The notes beneath the pieces are model-generated. The model searched no databases. It was given only the letters and a program-made list of their open reading frames with translations, and was not told the origin of the DNA. Below are positions 51,123 to 54,703 of a DNA stretch of 54,703 nucleotides, one piece after another. The stretch spans positions 1-54,703 of the forward strand of contig CADBFX010000013.1 in assembly GCA_902794125.1 (NCBI GenBank), given 5' to 3'. This DNA comes from an uncultured Elusimicrobium sp. Lineage in GTDB: Bacteria > Elusimicrobiota > Elusimicrobia > Elusimicrobiales > Elusimicrobiaceae. Both the position numbers and the translations under genes were made by a program. The first letter of the stretch is position 1. Each line of letters opens with the position of its first letter.

Positions 51123-52407
51123 GAATTATGTTCTTGTAAATTTTAATCAAATTCCTCAAATTAATTTCCCTGTTGTGTGTGATATTTGCATGATTCTGTG
51201 CCGTCCGCCCAAATGAACAGGATTGTTCCAAATCAGAAAACAATTTCTTTATATAATATGCCAACATATAAGGTTCATCTGCCGGATACACATAGCCATC
51301 GACGCCATGATGTAACATGTTTTTAATGCCACCAACATCTGCCGCAACACACGGCATCCCCAAAAGCATCGCCTCTCCCAAACTATTGGGAGAATTTTCT
51401 ATAGTAGAAGGACAGACAAAAACATGACTTTTCAAAAAGCGTTCTTTCATCTCTTTTTCAGCAAGAGGGCCAGTAAATGTTACATGTGTTGTTAAATTAT
51501 AACTGGAAATAATGCGTTTAATATACTTACCAAAAGATGAAATTTTTAATTTATCATAGAGCGTATTTGTACGAGTTAAATCATTACCCGCTACATACAA
51601 ATGAGCTTGTGGAAAGTCACACACAATTTGAGATAATGCTTCTAACATCAAGTGAAGACCTTTCACAGGATAGGAAGCTTGACTCATAAAAATAGAATAC
51701 TTTTGACACTTCATATAATTCCACGATCCTGTATAGAAAGCATTTCGCAATGATTCATTACAAGCGTGATAAACGGCACGTGGATTAAGCTGATATGTGC
51801 ACGCTGCATCCCAATCTGTTCTACCTATAATGTGGTTAACATATTGTAAAACTTTTATTTCTAGTTCTCCCCTTTGCTTCATACGATAAGCTTGCTGTAA
51901 TAGATTCCCGCGTATTAAATTACTAAGTGTAAAACGAGTTAACTCTTTATATGGAATTCCCACATTATAATGTTTCCAAATAAAAGAAGTTAGACCTTGT
52001 ATATGTACTACGGTACGTTCCGGACAATGGAAAGTCTGTGCCGCTAACAAGGCATGAGGATACTCTGTACCAAAAATATGCAAAACAGACGGTTGCACAT
52101 CAGCAATAATTTTAGAAATATGCTTTTTCATTCTAACAGAAGAATGTTTAGAATCTTCAACAGGGAGCATGCCATACAGCCGTGGTTGGTTAAAAGCATA
52201 ATACTTAAAACCATCAATTTTACCAGAAAAAGACTCTTTTAATCCCAAAACAGGAAAAGCTACATGCAAATCTATTTGGTCATTTGTTTTTAGAGAATTT
52301 GCCAAGCCTGAAATCCAACCACAAATGAAAGGAATCGGAAGAGCCAACTTTTTAGCAATTTGCGGTAAAGGAACATTACATATCCACAACACTTTTATCT
52401 TTTTCAT
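51109..52407 (-). CDS. Family 4 glycosyltransferase
   Basis: 432 residues, GT-B fold. The C-terminal half (YSIFMSQASYPVKGLHLMLEALSQIVCDFPQAHLYVAGND, HVTFTGPLAEKEMKERFLKSHVFVCPSTIENSPNSLGEAMLLGMPCVAADVGGIKNMLHHGVDGYVYP) has the EX7E-type nucleotide-sugar motif. It overlaps both neighbours by a few bp. Confidence 0.88.
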   Translation of the reverse strand: MKKIKVLWICNVPLPQIAKKLALPIPFICGWISGLANSLKTNDQIDLHVAFPVLGLKESFSGKIDGFKYYAFNQPRLYGMLPVEDSKHSSVRMKKHISKIIADVQPSVLHIFGTEYPHALLAAQTFHCPERTVVHIQGLTSFIWKHYNVGIPYKELTRFTLSNLIRGNLLQQAYRMKQRGELEIKVLQYVNHIIGRTDWDAACTYQLNPRAVYHACNESLRNAFYTGSWNYMKCQKYSIFMSQASYPVKGLHLMLEALSQIVCDFPQAHLYVAGNDLTRTNTLYDKLKISSFGKYIKRIISSYNLTTHVTFTGPLAEKEMKERFLKSHVFVCPSTIENSPNSLGEAMLLGMPCVAADVGGIKNMLHHGVDGYVYPADEPYMLAYYIKKLFSDLEQSCSFGRTAQNHANITHNREINLRNLIKIYKNIIHEEN

Positions 52408-53636
52408 ATTCTTTTATCCGTTATAAAATCGTATATCCTTTGAGCTTGAGCATAATTATTTTTATTTTGAATAATAAAATTACGTCCGGCTAATGCTTTT
52501 TTCCCGGCTTCTTCAGTTTGACAAACGTTAGCAATAACACGTGCTATGCAAGCAGGAGTTAAATCATCAATGCTAGAAATATATTCCCAATATTCTGCAG
52601 GGATACCTTTTAATTTAGTAGAAATTACGGGTTTCCCCCAAAGCATATATTCAAATAATTTTGAAGGAAAACAGTATTGTGAGGCTTGAATTGTTGATTT
52701 TCGCAAATTGATGAAAATCTCAGCTTGGGCTTGTAATTTAAATAAATCCTCTCGCTTTGGCAAGAAACCATAATATATAATACGCGAATTATTTACAACG
52801 CATTTCCTTAATTCACTAGCATAAGGGCCATCACCTGTAATCCACAAACAGTAAGAGTTATCTAAGTGATCCATTGCTCGTACTAATGAATCCAATCCAA
52901 AGCGTTTATCTACCGCTCCTGAATACAAGATGATGTGTTTTTTTCTATATTTAGTCTGTCCATTCAGAATCACTTGTTGGTTAATTAAATTTATATCTGC
53001 CTTATTAACAGATCCCTCCATTAACATCCACGAACGTTCATCTAACTTAAGATATTCCGCCATGGAGGCTGTATATAGAATAAAATCATCTACCCACTTT
53101 AAATGAGACAACATGCAATGTATATCTACATTCTTAAGGACTCTTTTAACAGGATTCATATTGAGATCCATAAAATGCGGAAGGTCTGGGATTATTAAAT
53201 GTATTTTTGCTTGGGGCACATATTTTTTGATGTATTTAGCAGCTAACAAACACGCCGAACGCATTTCATAGAGAATTACATGCAATTCATTATTCTTTTG
53301 ATGACGTGTGGCCAACCAAGATTTTATTCCAGAAACCATACGCTGATTCATGAAATATTTATTTATATATAAGAAATTTATATATCCTATTAGGAAATCA
53401 CAAGAACCTTGACCATGGGAATACATACAAGAGGGAATAATACAACAGGAATTTCCGGGATATCCTAACATCGAGATGGAGTTTACAGAATCAAATGAAA
53501 TGCCTGAAACATGTTCCAAACCTTCTAAGATATTTTTTTGAGATACATAAGAAGCGGCATTTTTATATCCACGTGCAACCATTTGCCGAAAAATATCTTC
53601 TGTTAAAAAACTGCCCACCCACAAAAATTGCTTCAT
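52404..53636 (-). CDS. GT4-like glycosyltransferase
   Basis: 410 residues. The N-terminal part is unusual. From about 235 the GT-B C-domain is clear: HIILYSGAVDKRFGLDSLVRAMDHL, YCLWITGDGPYASELRKCV, IIYYGFLPKREDLFKLQAQAEIFINLR, SQYCFPSKLFEYMLWGKPVISTKLKGIPAEYWEYI. AGGAAA ribosome-binding site. Confidence 0.8.
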   Translation of the reverse strand: MKQFLWVGSFLTEDIFRQMVARGYKNAASYVSQKNILEGLEHVSGISFDSVNSISMLGYPGNSCCIIPSCMYSHGQGSCDFLIGYINFLYINKYFMNQRMVSGIKSWLATRHQKNNELHVILYEMRSACLLAAKYIKKYVPQAKIHLIIPDLPHFMDLNMNPVKRVLKNVDIHCMLSHLKWVDDFILYTASMAEYLKLDERSWMLMEGSVNKADINLINQQVILNGQTKYRKKHIILYSGAVDKRFGLDSLVRAMDHLDNSYCLWITGDGPYASELRKCVVNNSRIIYYGFLPKREDLFKLQAQAEIFINLRKSTIQASQYCFPSKLFEYMLWGKPVISTKLKGIPAEYWEYISSIDDLTPACIARVIANVCQTEEAGKKALAGRNFIIQNKNNYAQAQRIYDFITDKRI

Positions 53637-53655
53637 ACTGCTTTTTCCTGTTACT

Positions 53656-54390
53656 TTACCCTAATAAATACTTGGCACTTTCTATAGCCACACATTCCGG
53701 AAAATGCAACCACGAAAGACCGTATTTGCGATAAACGGCATATTTCATACCGATACGCTTTTTTACTTGCGCCCAATTTTTTTGCGTGCTCATACCGCCA
53801 AAAGTGTAATGTGCAATTAAATCATTATAAGCGCCTAACTTAGCCCCAGACGTATAAAGACGGGTAATAAAGTCCCAATCATCATACATGTTGTGGCACG
53901 CGTAGGGATTGGCGAGCAACACTTCCCGGCGGGTGAACATAGCCGGATGGCAAAAACCCGCCGTACTCCACCACTTACCAATCCGAGCCCTCTTTACCAT
54001 ATTTCCCGATGGCTTATGGATTAAAATGTTCCCCCAGGCACAGTCAAACAGGTCTTGCCGGTAGTGTTGTACCATCTTTTCTACCGCATCTATTTCATAC
54101 CAATCATCAGCGTTGATTTGCCCGACGATTTCCCCATTTGCAAGGAACGCTCCCTTATTAAGAGCGTCGTACATTCCTCTATCCGGCTCGGAAATAATAC
54201 GTAACGTTTTTCCGGGCGCGGCGTTAAACTTGTCTTGAAAAGATTGCGCTATTTTTACCGTATCGTCCGATGAAGATCCGTCAACGATAATATACTCAAT
54301 AGGAGCATAAGTTTGTGCCAATACGGACTCTACAGTTCGGGCAATGGAACCAGCACTGTTAAAGGCAACGGTAAGAATAGAAACTAACAT
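53656..54390 (-). CDS. Family 2 glycosyltransferase
   Basis: 244 residues. VSILTVAFNSAGSIARTVESVL, IEYIIVDGSSSDDTVKIAQSF, GMYDALNKGAFLANGEIVGQINADDWYEIDAVEKMV (DD metal site) and the C-terminal WAQVKKRIGMKYAVYRKYG are typical of the short WcaA/Rfb-like GT2 enzymes. TATAAT sits exactly 6 nt before the ATG with no Shine-Dalgarno sequence, so a leaderless transcript may begin here and lead the glycan operon. Confidence 0.88.
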   Translation of the reverse strand: MLVSILTVAFNSAGSIARTVESVLAQTYAPIEYIIVDGSSSDDTVKIAQSFQDKFNAAPGKTLRIISEPDRGMYDALNKGAFLANGEIVGQINADDWYEIDAVEKMVQHYRQDLFDCAWGNILIHKPSGNMVKRARIGKWWSTAGFCHPAMFTRREVLLANPYACHNMYDDWDFITRLYTSGAKLGAYNDLIAHYTFGGMSTQKNWAQVKKRIGMKYAVYRKYGLSWLHFPECVAIESAKYLLG

Positions 54391-54481
54391 ACATAAATTA
54401 TACTAATTATAGGGGTTACTCCGCTATACAAAATTTAGAAAAAAATGTTGAAAATATAGAATAAATTAGCCGCTTGGACCC

Positions 54482-54508
54482 ATAACAGAATTTAAAAACT
54501 GTTATAAT
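54482..54508 (+). promoter_or_regulatory. Promoter region with inverted repeat upstream of DUF4238 gene
   Basis: TATAAT (54503-54508) is the likely -10 box. ATAACAG (54482-54488) and CTGTTAT (54499-54505) are exact inverted arms overlapping it. No good -35 box is visible, so activator or repressor control is possible. Confidence 0.45.
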
Positions 54509-54529
54509 TAAAGCTGGAACGGAAAAATT

Positions 54530-54703
54530 ATGTCTAAACAGCCCAGGAAACATCATTTTGTCCCGCAATTTCTGCTTAAAAATTTTCAATCCTACCCGGG
54601 GGCCAACCTATATTGTTTTAATAAGCGAGACGGGAGCATTTTTCCTTCAAAGCCGGCCAACTTGTTTGCCCAACGGGATTTTTATACTATACAAAAGCAA
54701 CAA
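54530..54703 (+). CDS. DUF4238 protein, 5' part only
   Basis: Starts at the ATG of 54530 with a GGAA-type ribosome-binding site and runs off the right edge. The visible 58 residues (KHHFVPQFLLKNFQSYPGANLYCFNKRDG, then LFAQRDFYTI) match the N-terminus of DUF4238, an uncharacterised family often seen in accessory and defence regions. Confidence 0.75.
   Translation, partial: MSKQPRKHHFVPQFLLKNFQSYPGANLYCFNKRDGSIFPSKPANLFAQRDFYTIQKQQ

Overview
The window looks like a chromosomal segment of a Gram-negative, probably gut-associated bacterium of the Elusimicrobiota (Elusimicrobiaceae-like). This is an inference from style: scattered single prepilin-like genes, a Lys/Ala-rich histone H1-like protein, an Mla-type outer-membrane lipid transport operon, a surface-glycan locus and AT-rich DNA. 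No rRNA or other phylogenetic marker is present, so the taxon is tentative.

Layout. (1) 1-16.2 kb is mostly core genome: L-lactate dehydrogenase (cut by the left edge), mutY, an unrecognised winged-helix protein, about 1 kb of AT-rich non-coding DNA, two low-complexity secreted proteins, a secreted alpha/beta hydrolase, a BaiN/HI0933-type flavoprotein, a YwqK/MORN-repeat protein, a UDP-galactopyranose-mutase-like flavoprotein, a UDP-glucuronate-decarboxylase-like epimerase, an MgtE-N/CBS protein, an AlbA_2 protein, two prepilin-like proteins, the H1-like protein, a CYTH protein, a PaaI-type thioesterase and tRNA-Val(TAC). (2) 16.2-33.4 kb is an accessory island directly downstream of tRNA-Val. 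It has truncated tRNA 3' ends near its left side and related terminator-bearing repeats at about 17.7 and 33.4 kb. It carries a Fic protein, an AlbA_2 protein, a large serine recombinase with an overlapping accessory frame, DUF2924/DUF5681 proteins, a vsr - cytosine methyltransferase - putative restriction endonuclease operon, a SIR2-like protein, a LexA-like repressor with a BRO-N antirepressor-like partner, a TIR-NTPase and a GH105-like hydrolase. It reads as a mobile defence island. (3) 33.4-36.7 kb is an mlaEFD plus lipoprotein operon whose STAS-permease gene appears frameshifted. (4) 36.8-42.8 kb is a five-gene operon (gmd, fcl, manC, manA, phosphohexomutase) covering fructose-6-phosphate to GDP-L-fucose. 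(5) 42.9-46.4 kb holds an unknown Pro/Ser-rich protein, a possible small RNA, and a two-gene module of an ABC/OLD-like ATPase and a small PD-(D/E)XK-like protein, which I consider the best candidate for an undescribed system. (6) 46.5-54.4 kb is a polysaccharide locus (flippase, polymerase/ligase, GT2, GT32 and GT4 transferases). A DUF4238 gene starts at the right edge.

How it works together. Regions 4 and 6 fit the assembly of a fucose-containing surface polysaccharide, and the Mla operon maintains outer-membrane lipids. In the island, three leftward transcription units (recombinase, DUF2924 operon, vsr/methyltransferase operon) share a nearly identical promoter-proximal sequence, suggesting common control. 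The LexA-like gene has a 20-bp palindrome lying between its -35 and -10 boxes, which fits self-repression. Six genes outside the island have a -10-like hexamer exactly 6 nt before the start codon and no Shine-Dalgarno sequence, suggesting leaderless transcripts.
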